A DNA stretch of 64,000 nucleotides. It comes from Spirabiliibacterium falconis. GTDB taxonomy: Bacteria; Pseudomonadota; Gammaproteobacteria; Enterobacterales; Pasteurellaceae. This document shows positions 31,204-41,427 of this stretch, piece by piece. The stretch lies in NCBI RefSeq assembly GCF_014885015.1, contig NZ_JABMIJ010000011.1:1-64000 (forward strand), read 5' to 3'. Numbering within the stretch: the first letter of the stretch is position 1; each line of letters begins with the position of its first letter. The notes beneath the pieces were generated by a model. That model saw only the letters and a program-made list of their open reading frames with translations. It did no database searches and had not been told where the DNA came from. The position numbers and the translations under genes are program-made.

Positions 31204-31923
31204 ATGAACGTTAATTTTTATGCAACGTGCATAGGTGATGCTGTGCGTGCGAATGTTGCAAAGCAAAGTGTATTGTTACTTGAACAATTAGGTTGCAAGA
31301 TCACATTTTTAGAACGACAAACGTGTTGTGGGCAACCAGCAATCAATGGTGGGTATGTTAAATCTGCCATTCCTGCGATGAAAAATCTGATTGAAACTTT
31401 TGAGGCCAACCATGATCCGATTGTCGCCCCCGCAGGTTCTTGTGTATATGCGATTAAAAATTATGCAGACTATCTTAAAGATGAACCTGAATGGGCAATG
31501 CGTGCACAAAATGTGGCAGATCGCTTTTATGACTTAACGGATTTTATCGTTAATCAGTTGAACATTACTAAAGTCGGGGCAAAATTGTCTGGTAAAGCTG
31601 TGTATCATCCTTCTTGTAGCTTATTTCGTAAATTAAATATTCAACATGAACCCATAGCCTTGCTCGAACAAGTCGAGGGGTTGGAATTATTGCCAATCGC
31701 TAATCAAACAACTTGCTGTGGATTTGGTGGAACATTTTCCGTAAAAATGGCTGAGATTTCTGGTGAAATGGTAAAAGAAAAATCAGCGCACATTCAAGCC
31801 GTACAACCTGATTATTTAATTGGTGCAGATGTGAGTTGTTTAATTAATATTGGTGGGCGACTACACCGTGAGGGAAGCCCAATTAAAGTGATGCACATTG
31901 CTGAAGTATTGATGAGCCGCTAG
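31204..31923 (+). CDS. lldE: Lactate utilisation protein LutA/LldE (cysteine-rich Fe-S oxidoreductase subunit)
   Basis: About 239 residues from the ATG at 31204, preceded by GGAGGA; an upstream in-frame start at 31174 lies inside the hairpin. Two CCG domains are visible: CCGQPAINGGY and CCGFGGTFSVKM, each with partner cysteines. With LutB and LutC it forms the flavin-free L-lactate dehydrogenase complex that yields pyruvate. Confidence 0.92.
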   Translation: MNVNFYATCIGDAVRANVAKQSVLLLEQLGCKITFLERQTCCGQPAINGGYVKSAIPAMKNLIETFEANHDPIVAPAGSCVYAIKNYADYLKDEPEWAMRAQNVADRFYDLTDFIVNQLNITKVGAKLSGKAVYHPSCSLFRKLNIQHEPIALLEQVEGLELLPIANQTTCCGFGGTFSVKMAEISGEMVKEKSAHIQAVQPDYLIGADVSCLINIGGRLHREGSPIKVMHIAEVLMSR

Positions 31924-31931
31924 GAGGAAAT

Positions 31932-33350
31932 ATGTCAATTCAAACAAGCCAGATTCCTTTCAAACAGCGTATCGATCAAGAGATTCATAATGATGTGGTA
32001 CGCAAAGCATTAGTTATGGCACAAGAGCGCATCGGTGCTAATCGTCAAAAAATGGTAGATGAGCTGGGGCTCTGGGAAGAGTGGCGTGAACAAGCAAAAG
32101 CGATTCGTAACCATGTGCTAGAGAATTTAGATGCTTATCTTTATCAATTATCAGAAAAAGTAACCCAAAATGGTGGACATGTTTATTTTGCAGCCACTGC
32201 ACAAGATGCGACGAATTACATCACAAACGTTGCCAAAGAAAAAAAAGCGAAAAAAATTGTTAAGTCCAAATCAATGGTGACGGAAGAGATAGGTTTAAAT
32301 CATTGTTTGGAACAAGAAGGTATACAGGTTATTGAAAGTGATTTAGGCGAATATATTTTACAAATTGCAGGCGATAAACCGTCGCATATTGTTGTCCCTG
32401 CGATTCATAAAGATCGTGAGCAAATCCGTCAAGTGCTACATGATAAATTAGGCTATCAAGGGGCAGCCACACCTGAAGAAATGACGCTTTTCATTCGTAA
32501 TACGATTCGAGAAGACTTCTTGCAAGCAGAAATTGGTATCAGTGGATGTAATTTTGCTGTGCCTGAAACTGGTAGTGTGTGTCTTGTGACAAATGAGGGT
32601 AATTTACGTCTTGCTACTACGTTGCCGAAAACACATATCGCTGTTATGGGCATGGAGCGTATTGCACCTAGTTTTGAAGCAGTGGATATTTTAATCACAC
32701 TATTAGCACGAAGTGCGGTCGGTGCAAAATTGACAGCTTATAATACTTGGTTGACAGGTCCACGTTTAGCAGGTGAAACCGATGGACCAGAAGAGTTTCA
32801 TTTAGTGATCGTAGATAATGGACGCTCTAAAGCATTGGGCAGTGAATTTAATGATATTCTTCGCTGTATTCGCTGCGGTGCGTGCTTAAATACGTGTCCT
32901 GCATACCGTCAAATTGGAGGGCATGGCTATGGCTCAATTTACCCAGGCCCAATAGGTTCTGTGCTTTCGCCAATTTTAGGGGGGTATCAAGAGTTTAAAG
33001 ACCTGCCTTATGCTTGTTCGTTATGTACTGCGTGTAATCAGGTTTGTCCTGTAAAAATCCCATTGGCAAGTCTGCTGTTAAAGCATCGCCAAAATATGGT
33101 AGAAGAAGGCATTGCGCCAACGATGGAGAAAATCAGTGTCAAAGCATTTACTTTTGCTAATAACCATCCAACGTTGTGGAAAGTGGGGATGAATATAGGT
33201 GCAAAAGTGATGAGCAAAACCATCAAAAATGGTAAAGCACCCTTTGATCTTGGTGCAATTGGTGAATGGACGAAAGCGCGTGACCTGCCGCAACCTGACG
33301 GAGAAAGTTTCCGTGATTGGTTTAAACATCGTGAACAACATAAGGGATAG
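31932..33350 (+). CDS. lldF: Lactate utilisation iron-sulfur protein LutB/LldF
   Basis: 472 residues: an N-terminal LUD domain (about 60-290) and two 4Fe-4S motifs, CIRCGACLNTCP (about 315) and CSLCTACNQVCP (about 365), followed by a C-terminal DUF3390-like tail. Starts 8 bp after lldE with AGGAGG. Confidence 0.94.
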   Translation: MSIQTSQIPFKQRIDQEIHNDVVRKALVMAQERIGANRQKMVDELGLWEEWREQAKAIRNHVLENLDAYLYQLSEKVTQNGGHVYFAATAQDATNYITNVAKEKKAKKIVKSKSMVTEEIGLNHCLEQEGIQVIESDLGEYILQIAGDKPSHIVVPAIHKDREQIRQVLHDKLGYQGAATPEEMTLFIRNTIREDFLQAEIGISGCNFAVPETGSVCLVTNEGNLRLATTLPKTHIAVMGMERIAPSFEAVDILITLLARSAVGAKLTAYNTWLTGPRLAGETDGPEEFHLVIVDNGRSKALGSEFNDILRCIRCGACLNTCPAYRQIGGHGYGSIYPGPIGSVLSPILGGYQEFKDLPYACSLCTACNQVCPVKIPLASLLLKHRQNMVEEGIAPTMEKISVKAFTFANNHPTLWKVGMNIGAKVMSKTIKNGKAPFDLGAIGEWTKARDLPQPDGESFRDWFKHREQHKG

Positions 33351-33354
33351 TAGC

Positions 33355-34056
33355 ATGTTAGATACAACAAATCGTGATCAATTTTTAGCACGCCTCGCCG
33401 CACAATTAGGGCGAGAGGTGCGTACTCAAGTACAGGGTGATTATGCCCAACTCACCGATGCACCTAAAACGCGTTTAACGGAGCTTGATTCGAAAAATTT
33501 ATTAGCCACATTTATGCTTAATGCACAAGCGTTGGAGGTGGATTGTTTAACCACTCGACCGGCTGAAGTTGGCGAAACGATATTGGCATTATGTGAAAAA
33601 TATGGCGGTGGAGATGTGATCATCAATGATGATACCCGTTTACAGGCGTTAGGAGTAGTGAACACATTATCACAACATTATCAAACACATATTTGGTCAC
33701 CAGAATCAGCAGTGCAAAACCGCACTTTTGCGGCTAATGCGAATATCGGAATTGTTTTTGCTGAATATGGATTGACTGAATCAGGCGGTATCGTGCTTTA
33801 TTCGGATAAACATTTTGGTCGCTCAGTTAGCTTACTCCCTCCCGTTTCTATGGTGCTATTGAAACGCAGTAGTATTTTGCCTCGTGTGGCACAATTAGCG
33901 TCGATTTTAGACCAAAAAGCTGCGAAGGGGGAGCGTATGCCATCATGTATCAACATTATATCGGGACCTAGTGCAACGGCAGATATTGAGCTGGTAAAAG
34001 TTGTTGGTGTACATGGACCAGTCAAAAATGTTTATGTCATTATTGATGATGTATAA
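33355..34056 (+). CDS. lldG: Lactate utilisation protein LutC/LldG
   Basis: A 233-residue LUD-domain protein, third part of the lactate dehydrogenase complex. The ATG at 33355 is just after the lldF stop; the longer frame from 33229 overlaps lldF and is rejected. Typical motif FAEYGLTESGGIVLYS and GPSATADIELVKVVGVHGP near the end, as expected for the family. Confidence 0.92.
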   Translation: MLDTTNRDQFLARLAAQLGREVRTQVQGDYAQLTDAPKTRLTELDSKNLLATFMLNAQALEVDCLTTRPAEVGETILALCEKYGGGDVIINDDTRLQALGVVNTLSQHYQTHIWSPESAVQNRTFAANANIGIVFAEYGLTESGGIVLYSDKHFGRSVSLLPPVSMVLLKRSSILPRVAQLASILDQKAAKGERMPSCINIISGPSATADIELVKVVGVHGPVKNVYVIIDDV

Positions 34057-34066
34057 TTAGAGGGCA

Positions 34067-34098
34067 AAAAACCGCACTTTTATCTAAAGTGCGGTTTT
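34067..34098. terminator. Inverted uptake-signal terminator between lutC and fabF
   Basis: Thirteen-base arms, each holding an uptake signal, around a TATCT loop with A and T runs at both ends. It separates two convergent genes and probably stops both. Confidence 0.85.
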
Positions 34099-34102
34099 CG
34101 AA

Positions 34103-35341
34103 TTAGATTTTTTTGAAAATGAGTGAGCCATTCGTGCCACCAAAGCCGAAAGAGTTACAAAGCGCATACGTCATCTCTACTTTGCGTGCTTGATTGGCGA
34201 CTAAATCGAGTTCGACCGCAGGGTCTTGGTTTTCGAGATTAATGGTTGGCGGTGCGATTTGATCACGCAGAGCCAAAATCGTGAAAATAGACTCCACTGC
34301 ACCAGCAGCCCCAAGTAAATGTCCTGTCATTGATTTAGTCGAGCTAACTAAAATCGTCTCTTTATTTGCCGCAAAGACAGTACTCACTGCCGTAGCTTCT
34401 GCAATATCACCTGCTGGCGTTGAGGTCCCATGGGCATTGATATAACCGATTTGATCAGCGTGGATTTTTGCATCATTAAGGGCATTTTGCATTGCCAACG
34501 CAGCTCCAGCTCCGTCTGCTGGTGGAGATGTCATATGATAGCCATCACCACTCATTCCAAAGCCAACAAGTTCAGCATATATTTTTGCACCACGGGCTTT
34601 AGCCTGTTCATATTCTTCAAGCACAATAACACCTGCACCATCGCCAAGTACGAAACCATCTCGGTCAGTATCCCAAGGACGGCTCGCTTTTTGTGGCTCA
34701 TCATTGCGTGTAGATAATGCACGAGCAGCCCCAAAACCTGCAATACCTAATGGTGTGCTAGCTTTTTCAGCACCGCCTGCTAACATCACATCAGCGTCAC
34801 CGTAGGCAATCATTCTGGCAGCGTGTCCGATGTTATGAACGCCTGAGGTGCAAGCGGTTGCAATGGTAATATTCGGACCATGTAATTTATAATTAATGGA
34901 AAGATGACCCGCGACCATGTTCACAATGGTGGATGGCACAAAAAATGGGCTTACTTTGCGAGCACCACCTTTGAGCAGGGAATGATGATTTTCTTCGATG
35001 AGCCCCAATCCCCCAATGCCTGAGCCGATTGCGACACCAATACGATGGCTGTTTTGCTCAGTAATTTCAAGCCCAGCGTCTTCAATGGCTTGCATGCCAG
35101 CAGCAATACCGTATTGAATGAAGAGATCCATTTTTTTCGCATCTTTGCGTGAGATATATTGCTCTGTGTTAAAATCTTTAATTTGTGCAGCAAAGGTAGT
35201 CGTATAATTCGTGGTATCAAAATTCTCAATAGTATTTACGCCACTTTTGCCTGCTAAAATATTATTCCAAGTAGAATTTACGTCATTACCTAGTGGGGTA
35301 ATCATCCCAAGTCCTGTAACAACAACGCGACGTTTTGACAT
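34103..35341 (-). CDS. fabF: 3-oxoacyl-ACP synthase II (FabF)
   Basis: Elongating condensing enzyme of fatty-acid synthesis (KAS II). 412 residues. Catalytic cysteine in TACTSGVH, histidines in [11 protein letters not shown] and [14 protein letters not shown]. Last gene of the fab cluster; a small hairpin separates it from acpP. Confidence 0.96.
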   Translation of the reverse strand: MSKRRVVVTGLGMITPLGNDVNSTWNNILAGKSGVNTIENFDTTNYTTTFAAQIKDFNTEQYISRKDAKKMDLFIQYGIAAGMQAIEDAGLEITEQNSHRIGVAIGSGIGGLGLIEENHHSLLKGGARKVSPFFVPSTIVNMVAGHLSINYKLHGPNITIATACTSGVHNIGHAARMIAYGDADVMLAGGAEKASTPLGIAGFGAARALSTRNDEPQKASRPWDTDRDGFVLGDGAGVIVLEEYEQAKARGAKIYAELVGFGMSGDGYHMTSPPADGAGAALAMQNALNDAKIHADQIGYINAHGTSTPAGDIAEATAVSTVFAANKETILVSSTKSMTGHLLGAAGAVESIFTILALRDQIAPPTINLENQDPAVELDLVANQARKVEMTYALCNSFGFGGTNGSLIFKKI

Positions 35342-35399
35342 ATATGTAAGCTCCGAGGGGAGTTGATGAATATTGTTTGGCAGTCTTTAGGTGAAATTT

Positions 35400-35419
35400 A
35401 GGCGGTGTAAAAACCGCCT
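35400..35419 (-). other. Hairpin between acpP and fabF
   Basis: Perfect seven-base arms AGGCGGT / ACCGCCT around a six-base loop, with no T tract. It may stabilise the abundant acpP message or mark a processing site; the role is inferred. Confidence 0.45.
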
Positions 35420-35431
35420 TGATACAACAGA

Positions 35432-35662
35432 TTATTGATTATTTTGAACGTAATCAATTGCAGATTGAACTGTTGTAATTTTTTCAGCTTCTTCATCAGG
35501 AATTTCGATGTCGAATTCTTCTTCTAAAGCCATTACAAGTTCAACGGTGTCAAGTGAGTCTGCACCTAAATCTTCAACGAATGACGCTTCAGGTTTAACT
35601 TCTTCTTCCTTAACGCCTAATTGTTCAACAATGATTTTTTTTACGCGTTCTTCAATGCTCAT
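35432..35662 (-). CDS. acpP: Acyl carrier protein
   Basis: 76 residues, strongly acidic, with the phosphopantetheine site Ser36 in GADSLDTVE. The start follows a TAGGAAA ribosome site. A 220-bp gap to fabG suggests its own promoter in addition to read-through. Confidence 0.98.
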   Translation of the reverse strand: MSIEERVKKIIVEQLGVKEEEVKPEASFVEDLGADSLDTVELVMALEEEFDIEIPDEEAEKITTVQSAIDYVQNNQ

Positions 35663-35883
35663 TTTTAGTTTCCTATATTGTATATCGCCAAGAGCGACCA
35701 GATAAAAATCGTATGATAGTGTATAACAAGTTAGACTTGTGAGGGCATCTCAGCGCACTACATACTATGCAAATTTGGTTATAGGCTCAATACGTTATAA
35801 CCATAATCGATACCGAGCTAGATTTTACCATTATCAACGCGCGGTTGTCATCTTTTTCTTAAATCCGATAACCGCACTTTGAT

Positions 35884-36612
35884 TTAGCTCATATATAAGC
35901 CACCATTAACATGCAATGTGGTGCCAGTAATATAGCCTGCATCATCACTTGCAAGAAAGGCTGCTGCTTTAGCAATCTCTTGCGGTTCGCCTAAACGTGC
36001 GGCTGGCACATTGGCTAAAATACCTTGTTTTTGTTCATCGGTTAATGCGTCGGTCATATCCGTTGCGATAAATCCTGGGGCAATAACGTTAACAGTAATG
36101 CCACGGCTAGCCACTTCGTGTGCTAGTGATTTAGAAAAACCAATGACCCCTGCTTTGGCGGCACAGTAATTGGCTTGCCCAGGGTTGCCCATAGAGCCAA
36201 CAACTGAACCAATATTGATAATACGTCCAAAGCGTTTTTTCATCATCGGACGGAGAACCGCTTTGCTGAGATGAAAAATAGAATTTAAGTTCGTGGTAAT
36301 GATCTCATTCCATTCATCGTCTTTCATGCGCATCATTAAATTATCACGTGTAATTCCAGCATTGTTGACCAAAATATCAATATCGCCGACCGCACTTTTA
36401 ACCTCGGCGAGTAGTGTCTCAATTGAGGTGGTGTCTGTTACATTTAATACCATACCGCGACCAGATTCACCCAGATAATTTGAAATAGCTTGCGCACCGC
36501 TTTCACTGGTTGCTGTACCAATAACAGTGCACCCTAGAGCGGCGAATTCTTGTGCGATAGCTTTACCAATACCGCGGCTTGCTCCAGTGACTAATGCGAT
36601 TTTTCCTTTCAT
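35884..36612 (-). CDS. fabG: 3-oxoacyl-ACP reductase FabG
   Basis: NADPH-dependent short-chain reductase of the elongation cycle. 242 residues: VTGASRGIGKAIA (NADP loop), NNAGITRDNL, and catalytic Ser-Tyr-Lys in GSVVGSMGNPGQANYCAAKAG. Starts 9 bp after fabD. Confidence 0.96.
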   Translation of the reverse strand: MKGKIALVTGASRGIGKAIAQEFAALGCTVIGTATSESGAQAISNYLGESGRGMVLNVTDTTSIETLLAEVKSAVGDIDILVNNAGITRDNLMMRMKDDEWNEIITTNLNSIFHLSKAVLRPMMKKRFGRIINIGSVVGSMGNPGQANYCAAKAGVIGFSKSLAHEVASRGITVNVIAPGFIATDMTDALTDEQKQGILANVPAARLGEPQEIAKAAAFLASDDAGYITGTTLHVNGGLYMS

Positions 36613-36621
36613 ACAATGTCC

Positions 36622-37563
36622 TTACTCCGCTAAAATATCGACAACGGCGTTGAGTGACTGAATGTCATTAACCGCCATTGCCTCCAATGATTTATTGATA
36701 CGTTTGGTAAGTCCTGTTAAGACTTTGTTTGGCCCGATTTCGACTAACATATTGACCCCAAGTGATGCTATTTTTTCCACACTTTCACTCCAGCGAACAG
36801 GGCTATATAGCTGACGAACTAAGGCATTGCGAATGTCATCTGCGTCGTTTTCTTGTTTGACATCGACATTATTAATGACGGGAACGAGCGGTTGTTTGAA
36901 GCTGATTGAATCCAGTGCAACAGCAAGTTGATCGGCAGCAGGCTTCATCAATGCGCAATGTGATGGTACGCTGACCGCCAATGGTAAAGCCCGTTTTGCA
37001 CCAGCCTCTTTACACAGTTGTGCTGCACGCTCAACCGCACTTTTAATGCCGGCAATCACCACTTGTCCTGGTGAGTTAAAGTTCACCGCTGAAACTACCT
37101 CACCTTCTTGAGCTTTGGCACAGCAGTCAATAATCGTTTGATCGTCTAAGCCAATAATCGCATACATCGCACCAGTGCCTTGCGGAACAGCTTTTTGCAT
37201 TAAACGGCCTCGTAATTCAACCAGTTTGATTGCATCTTGGAAATCAATCACACCAGCACAAACAAGGGCTGAAAATTCACCCAAGCTATGTCCAGCCATG
37301 ACGGTTGGTTTGAGTTCAGGATAACGTTCTTGCCATACTCGAAAAATCGCGACACTAGCAGCCAATAATGCTGGTTGCGTGCGCCAAGTTTGGTTTAACT
37401 CTTCCGCCTCACCTTGTTGCACCAATGCCCAAAGATCATAGCCGAGAACCGCACTTGCTTGTTTAAATGTCTCTTCAACAATCGGAAATTGTGTTGCCAA
37501 TTCCGCTAGCATACCAACGGCTTGTGAGCCTTGACCAGGAAAAACCATAGCAAATGTTTTCAT
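36622..37563 (-). CDS. fabD: Malonyl-CoA:ACP transacylase FabD
   Basis: 313 residues. N-terminal FVFPGQGSQAVGM-like loop, nucleophile Ser93 in AGHSLGEFSAL, and catalytic His in VPSHCALM. Supplies malonyl-ACP to FabH and FabF. Confidence 0.96.
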   Translation of the reverse strand: MKTFAMVFPGQGSQAVGMLAELATQFPIVEETFKQASAVLGYDLWALVQQGEAEELNQTWRTQPALLAASVAIFRVWQERYPELKPTVMAGHSLGEFSALVCAGVIDFQDAIKLVELRGRLMQKAVPQGTGAMYAIIGLDDQTIIDCCAKAQEGEVVSAVNFNSPGQVVIAGIKSAVERAAQLCKEAGAKRALPLAVSVPSHCALMKPAADQLAVALDSISFKQPLVPVINNVDVKQENDADDIRNALVRQLYSPVRWSESVEKIASLGVNMLVEIGPNKVLTGLTKRINKSLEAMAVNDIQSLNAVVDILAE

Positions 37564-37620
37564 GTTAAATCCTCATTATCGTTTGCTATAAAATCTAAAT
37601 GCGTAAACCATAAAGTGCGG

Positions 37621-38577
37621 TTAGAATCGCACTAATACAGAGCCCCATGTTAAACCGCCACCGAATGCTTCCATCAACACAAGTTGCCCACGCTGAATGC
37701 GTCCATCGCGCACAGCTTCATCTAATGCACTCGGAATGCTGCCTGCTGAGGTATTGCCGTGACGATCAAGGGTAACAACCACTTGAGACATATCCATATC
37801 CAATTTTTTGGCAGTTGCACTGATAATGCGCAGATTTGCTTGATGCGGCACAAGCCAATCAATGTCGCTTTTGGCGAGATTATTGGCTTGCAGCGTTTCT
37901 TCCACTACATTTGCTAGTTGGCGTACAGCGATTTTAAATGTTTCATTACCTTGCATTTGTAAAAATTCAGGTGATGGCTCAAGGCGACTGCGTGTGGCAT
38001 TTTTCAATGTGAGAATGTCATTTTGCGTCGGATCACTGTGTAGGTGCGTGGATAAAATACCCGCTTCATTACTGGCGGTAAGTAAGACTGCGCCCGCACC
38101 ATCCCCGAATAAAATCACTGTGCCACGATCGTGTTCATCAAGTGCACGGGAAAAAAGGTCAGCCCCAATGACGAGTGCATTTTTGACTTTGCCAGTGCGG
38201 ATAAATTGATCTGCTACGCTTAAAGCGTACACAAAACCAGAGCAGGCGGCAGCAATATCAAATGCGATAGCATCACTAATACCTAGTGCAAGTTGTACAG
38301 AGCAGGCGGCACTTGGAAAAGCATATTGATTACTGGTTGTCGCAACTAAAATGAGGTCAATGTCTTGAGGATCGATGGCAGCCATAGTCAGACAGTTTTG
38401 TGCGGCTTGTGTCGCCATCGTGATGACAGTTTCATCACACCCAGCAATACGACGTTCGCGTATGCCAGTGCGAGTGACAATCCACTCATCGGATGTGTCA
38501 ACCATAGTTTCTAAATCAGCATTCGTTCTAATATGCGATGGCAGATAACTGCCAGTGGCTAAAATTTTACTAAACAT
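37621..38577 (-). CDS. fabH: 3-oxoacyl-ACP synthase III (FabH)
   Basis: Initiating condensing enzyme (acetyl-CoA plus malonyl-ACP). 318 residues from the ATG at 38577, where the AGG ribosome site is at proper distance; the ATG at 38583 abuts it. Catalytic Cys112 in [11 protein letters not shown], plus VPHQANLRI (His) and NTSAGSIP (Asn). Confidence 0.95.
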   Translation of the reverse strand: MFSKILATGSYLPSHIRTNADLETMVDTSDEWIVTRTGIRERRIAGCDETVITMATQAAQNCLTMAAIDPQDIDLILVATTSNQYAFPSAACSVQLALGISDAIAFDIAAACSGFVYALSVADQFIRTGKVKNALVIGADLFSRALDEHDRGTVILFGDGAGAVLLTASNEAGILSTHLHSDPTQNDILTLKNATRSRLEPSPEFLQMQGNETFKIAVRQLANVVEETLQANNLAKSDIDWLVPHQANLRIISATAKKLDMDMSQVVVTLDRHGNTSAGSIPSALDEAVRDGRIQRGQLVLMEAFGGGLTWGSVLVRF

Positions 38578-38595
38578 ACGCATCCTGAGATGTTG

Positions 38596-39648
38596 TTATT
38601 CATTATCCTTGATTGGGCGCGGCGATTGGCTCAATGCAAGTCCCTGTTGAATTTGCTGTACAATGTTTGACCGCACTTGCCATTTTGCCTGTTCAATTGC
38701 GTGTAAAAATGCACGTTGATTCGCACCACCATGGCTTTTTACCACTACAGCGGTGAGCCCGAGTAACGACGCACCGTTATATTGATCGGGATTAAATTGT
38801 TTAAATTGCGGAAACCAACGAGCAATAGCCCATTTCCCGACTTTTTTCAGCCCTTTTTGTATCACAGAAGGCGATTGATTGCCACGTTTGAATAAAGAAA
38901 GCATGTTTTTTGCGCTACCTTCGAGCGTTTTTAACGCAATATTCCCTGCAAAGCCATCGGCCACGATGACATCTGCGACACCGTTGAGTAATAAATTCCC
39001 TTCAATGTAGCCGATATAATTGAGCTGCGTGGTTTGATGGATTAACTCTGCGGCTTCTCGGATAGCTTTCAGGCCTTTGAGCTCTTCAATGCCAATGTTA
39101 AGTAATGCGACCCGTGGATAAACTAATTGTAATTGATTTTCAGCAAAAACGGCACCCATTTGAGCAAATTGTGTTAAAACCTGTGCGGAACAATCTATGT
39201 TGGCACCGAGATCAAGCATCACGCTTTGCTTGCCTTCTATCGTTGGAATAAGCGAGACCAGTGCTGGGCGAATAATGCCTGGTAAAGGTTGCAAAATCAC
39301 CTTCGCCAGCCCCATTAAAAGTGCGGTATCGCCAGCACTTACGCACGCAGACGCCTTACCATCCCGCACCGCTTCAATGGCTAAACGCATTGAGCTGCCT
39401 TTGGAGCGACGTAATGCGATAGAAAGACCGTGATCATTTTTAATGACTTTATCGCAGTGATGTAAGGTAATACGTGACGTGATATTGGTAGGGCAATTTT
39501 CAAAAAAAGGGGTGATTTGGTGGCGATCGCCAAACAATAATAATTCGAGCGTTGGATCACTTTCCAATGCTTGACGTGCAGCAGGGCAAGTAATACGGGG
39601 ACCAAAGTCCCCGCCCATCATATCTAACGCAAGGGTTAGACGAGTCAA
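38596..39648 (-). CDS. plsX: Phosphate acyltransferase PlsX
   Basis: Makes acyl-phosphate from acyl-ACP for phospholipid synthesis. 350 residues, with the MTRLTLALDMMGGDFGP start, DLGANIDCSAQ and ADGFAGNIALKTLEG motifs. Placed between rpmF and fabH as in most gamma-proteobacteria. Confidence 0.95.
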   Translation of the reverse strand: MTRLTLALDMMGGDFGPRITCPAARQALESDPTLELLLFGDRHQITPFFENCPTNITSRITLHHCDKVIKNDHGLSIALRRSKGSSMRLAIEAVRDGKASACVSAGDTALLMGLAKVILQPLPGIIRPALVSLIPTIEGKQSVMLDLGANIDCSAQVLTQFAQMGAVFAENQLQLVYPRVALLNIGIEELKGLKAIREAAELIHQTTQLNYIGYIEGNLLLNGVADVIVADGFAGNIALKTLEGSAKNMLSLFKRGNQSPSVIQKGLKKVGKWAIARWFPQFKQFNPDQYNGASLLGLTAVVVKSHGGANQRAFLHAIEQAKWQVRSNIVQQIQQGLALSQSPRPIKDNE

Positions 39649-39671
39649 TGTCGTTCCTTAAAGCATCAATA

Positions 39672-39842
39672 TTATTTATTGATTACTTTACGACCACGAT
39701 AGTAGCCATCCGCGGTTACATGATGACGTAAATGGGTTTCACCTGTTTCTTTATCAATTGAAACAGCTGCAGTGGTTAAAGCATCATGTGAACGACGCAT
39801 GTCACGACGAGCGCGAGATTTTTTGTTTTGTTGAACAGCCAT
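39672..39842 (-). CDS. rpmF: 50S ribosomal protein L32
   Basis: A 56-residue protein, [20 protein letters not shown] at the start and RGRKVINK at the end, matching L32. It is the expected neighbour of yceD and plsX. The zinc-binding cysteines found in some L32 proteins are absent, as in enterics. Confidence 0.96.
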   Translation of the reverse strand: MAVQQNKKSRARRDMRRSHDALTTAAVSIDKETGETHLRHHVTADGYYRGRKVINK

Positions 39843-39858
39843 TGGCTATACTCCTAAA

Positions 39859-40383
39859 TTACTTTTGCTTTTTTAAATTAGCTAATACAGCGAACGGGTT
39901 TGGTTTTTCCGCATCGGCGGGTAAGTCGCCAAAAACCTGTTCAGCCACGGACACTTCACAGTGTTCTATGTTATGTTTTGGAACAAGGGGTAGTGCAAGG
40001 ATTAACTCATCTTCCACCACCTCGAGCAAATCTACTTCCCCAAATTCATTCATTTCAAGGGGTTCGTAGTACTCAGGTAGTTTTTCTGCCTGATCCTGAT
40101 TTGACACGGGCGAGTACGTAAAGCGACTTGCCAATGTCATTATAAAAGGTTTACCACAGCGTTGACAAATTAGCTCAACATCAATTGTTGCATTGCCTTT
40201 TATGACCACTAAACGTTGCGGATCAATCTCAAACGACATCGTCGCCTGCGCATTGCCCAACACTTGACTGACGCTATCGTGCAAACGCTCAAGCTGGTTG
40301 GGCGCATAATATCCAGCGTATTCCAATCGCCGTTGTGCGGCTTTAATTGGATCAACAGTCAGAGGAAGTTTAACCTTTTGCAT
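39859..40383 (-). CDS. yceD: YceD (DUF177), 23S rRNA accumulation protein
   Basis: 174 residues of the DUF177/YceD family, linked in E. coli to 23S rRNA accumulation. CxxC pair in LICQRCGKPF and an acidic centre. Start MQKVKLPLTVDP matches homologues. There is no recognisable ribosome-binding site, and the predicted promoter puts the RNA start only about three bases upstream, so the message may be leaderless. Heads the rpmF-plsX-fab cluster. Confidence 0.9.
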   Translation of the reverse strand: MQKVKLPLTVDPIKAAQRRLEYAGYYAPNQLERLHDSVSQVLGNAQATMSFEIDPQRLVVIKGNATIDVELICQRCGKPFIMTLASRFTYSPVSNQDQAEKLPEYYEPLEMNEFGEVDLLEVVEDELILALPLVPKHNIEHCEVSVAEQVFGDLPADAEKPNPFAVLANLKKQK

Positions 40384-40392
40384 AGGGAGCGC

Positions 40393-40421
40393 ATATTAAC
40401 CGCACAACGCAAAATAGTCAA
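40393..40421 (-). promoter_or_regulatory. Sigma-70 promoter of the yceD-rpmF-plsX-fab cluster
   Basis: TTGACT (40421-40416), a 17-base spacer and TAATAT (40398-40393) on the minus strand. The predicted start near 40386 nearly coincides with the yceD ATG at 40383. Confidence 0.6.
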
Positions 40422-40532
40422 CTAGATAAACGAAAAAAGTCAAAGTGCGGTATAAAAATGAAATGGCTTGAAATCGGCAAAATGATCCCAATATTGTTAA
40501 GCAATGGCTAAACATAACCAACGGAGCAACGA

Positions 40533-41417
40533 ATGAGCTATTTCGACCGCATAAAAATTGCATTTCACTACCTTGTGCCGCAACTGCCACTGACGCGTTT
40601 GGCTGGCTGGTTTGCACAGAAAAAGTGGGGCACATTAACCCATGGGGTAATCAAATTATTCGCTTGGCATTATAACATTAATTGGCAAGAGGCGGAAAAA
40701 TCACGCCCAAGTGATTATGCCAGCTTTAATGACTTTTTTATCCGTAGACTCAAAGCCGATGCACGCCCAATAGATGGGCGTGATGTGGCGGTGTTCCCTG
40801 CCGACGGGCATATTAGCGAACTCGGCCGTATTGAACAAGGGCAGCTATTACAGGCAAAAGGGCATTCATTTTCATTGTCTGACTTGCTTGCTGGCGATGA
40901 CAGTATGCTACCGCACTTTGAGCAAGGGCAGTTTACGACGGTTTATCTTTCGCCACGTGATTATCATCGTGTGCATATGCCAGTTTCAGGCACGTTGCGC
41001 AAGATGGTGTATGTACCAGGCGCACTTTTTTCGGTTAATCCCTTTTTAAGTGAGCATATTCCTCATTTATTTGCCCGTAATGAACGTGTGATTTGTTATT
41101 TTGAGACCGATTTTGGTCCAATGGTACAAATTCTTGTTGGGGCGACGATCACGGCAAGTATTAGCACAACATGGGCTGGCGTGATTAATCCACCACGCAC
41201 GAAAGAGATTCAAACATGGGAATATCCACAGGAAGGAGAAAGTGCGGTCAAATTAGCAAAAGGCGAGGAAATGGGCGCATTTCGATTAGGCTCAACCGTA
41301 ATAACATTGTTTAGCCAGGATGCGATTGCATTGCTACCGCACTTTACTTCAGGTAGTGCGGTGCAAATGGGGCAAGCAATGAGTGCACCGAAAACAGATA
41401 ATTCAACCAACAATTAA
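40533..41417 (+). CDS. psd: Phosphatidylserine decarboxylase
   Basis: Inner-membrane enzyme that makes phosphatidylethanolamine. 294 residues. The proenzyme self-cleaves at LGST, with Ser254 becoming the pyruvoyl group of the small chain, the same position as in E. coli. Other motifs: FNDFFIRRLK and SPRDYHRVHMP. Starts after CGGAG. Confidence 0.95.
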   Translation: MSYFDRIKIAFHYLVPQLPLTRLAGWFAQKKWGTLTHGVIKLFAWHYNINWQEAEKSRPSDYASFNDFFIRRLKADARPIDGRDVAVFPADGHISELGRIEQGQLLQAKGHSFSLSDLLAGDDSMLPHFEQGQFTTVYLSPRDYHRVHMPVSGTLRKMVYVPGALFSVNPFLSEHIPHLFARNERVICYFETDFGPMVQILVGATITASISTTWAGVINPPRTKEIQTWEYPQEGESAVKLAKGEEMGAFRLGSTVITLFSQDAIALLPHFTSGSAVQMGQAMSAPKTDNSTNN

Positions 41418-41427
41418 AGGAAACATT

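Noticed and set aside
35777-35802. Inverted repeat GGTTATA / TATAACC upstream of acpP, resembling the ATAACC half-sites at rmlB
   Set aside because: Only a short shared core; the flanks differ and no promoter could be placed relative to it.
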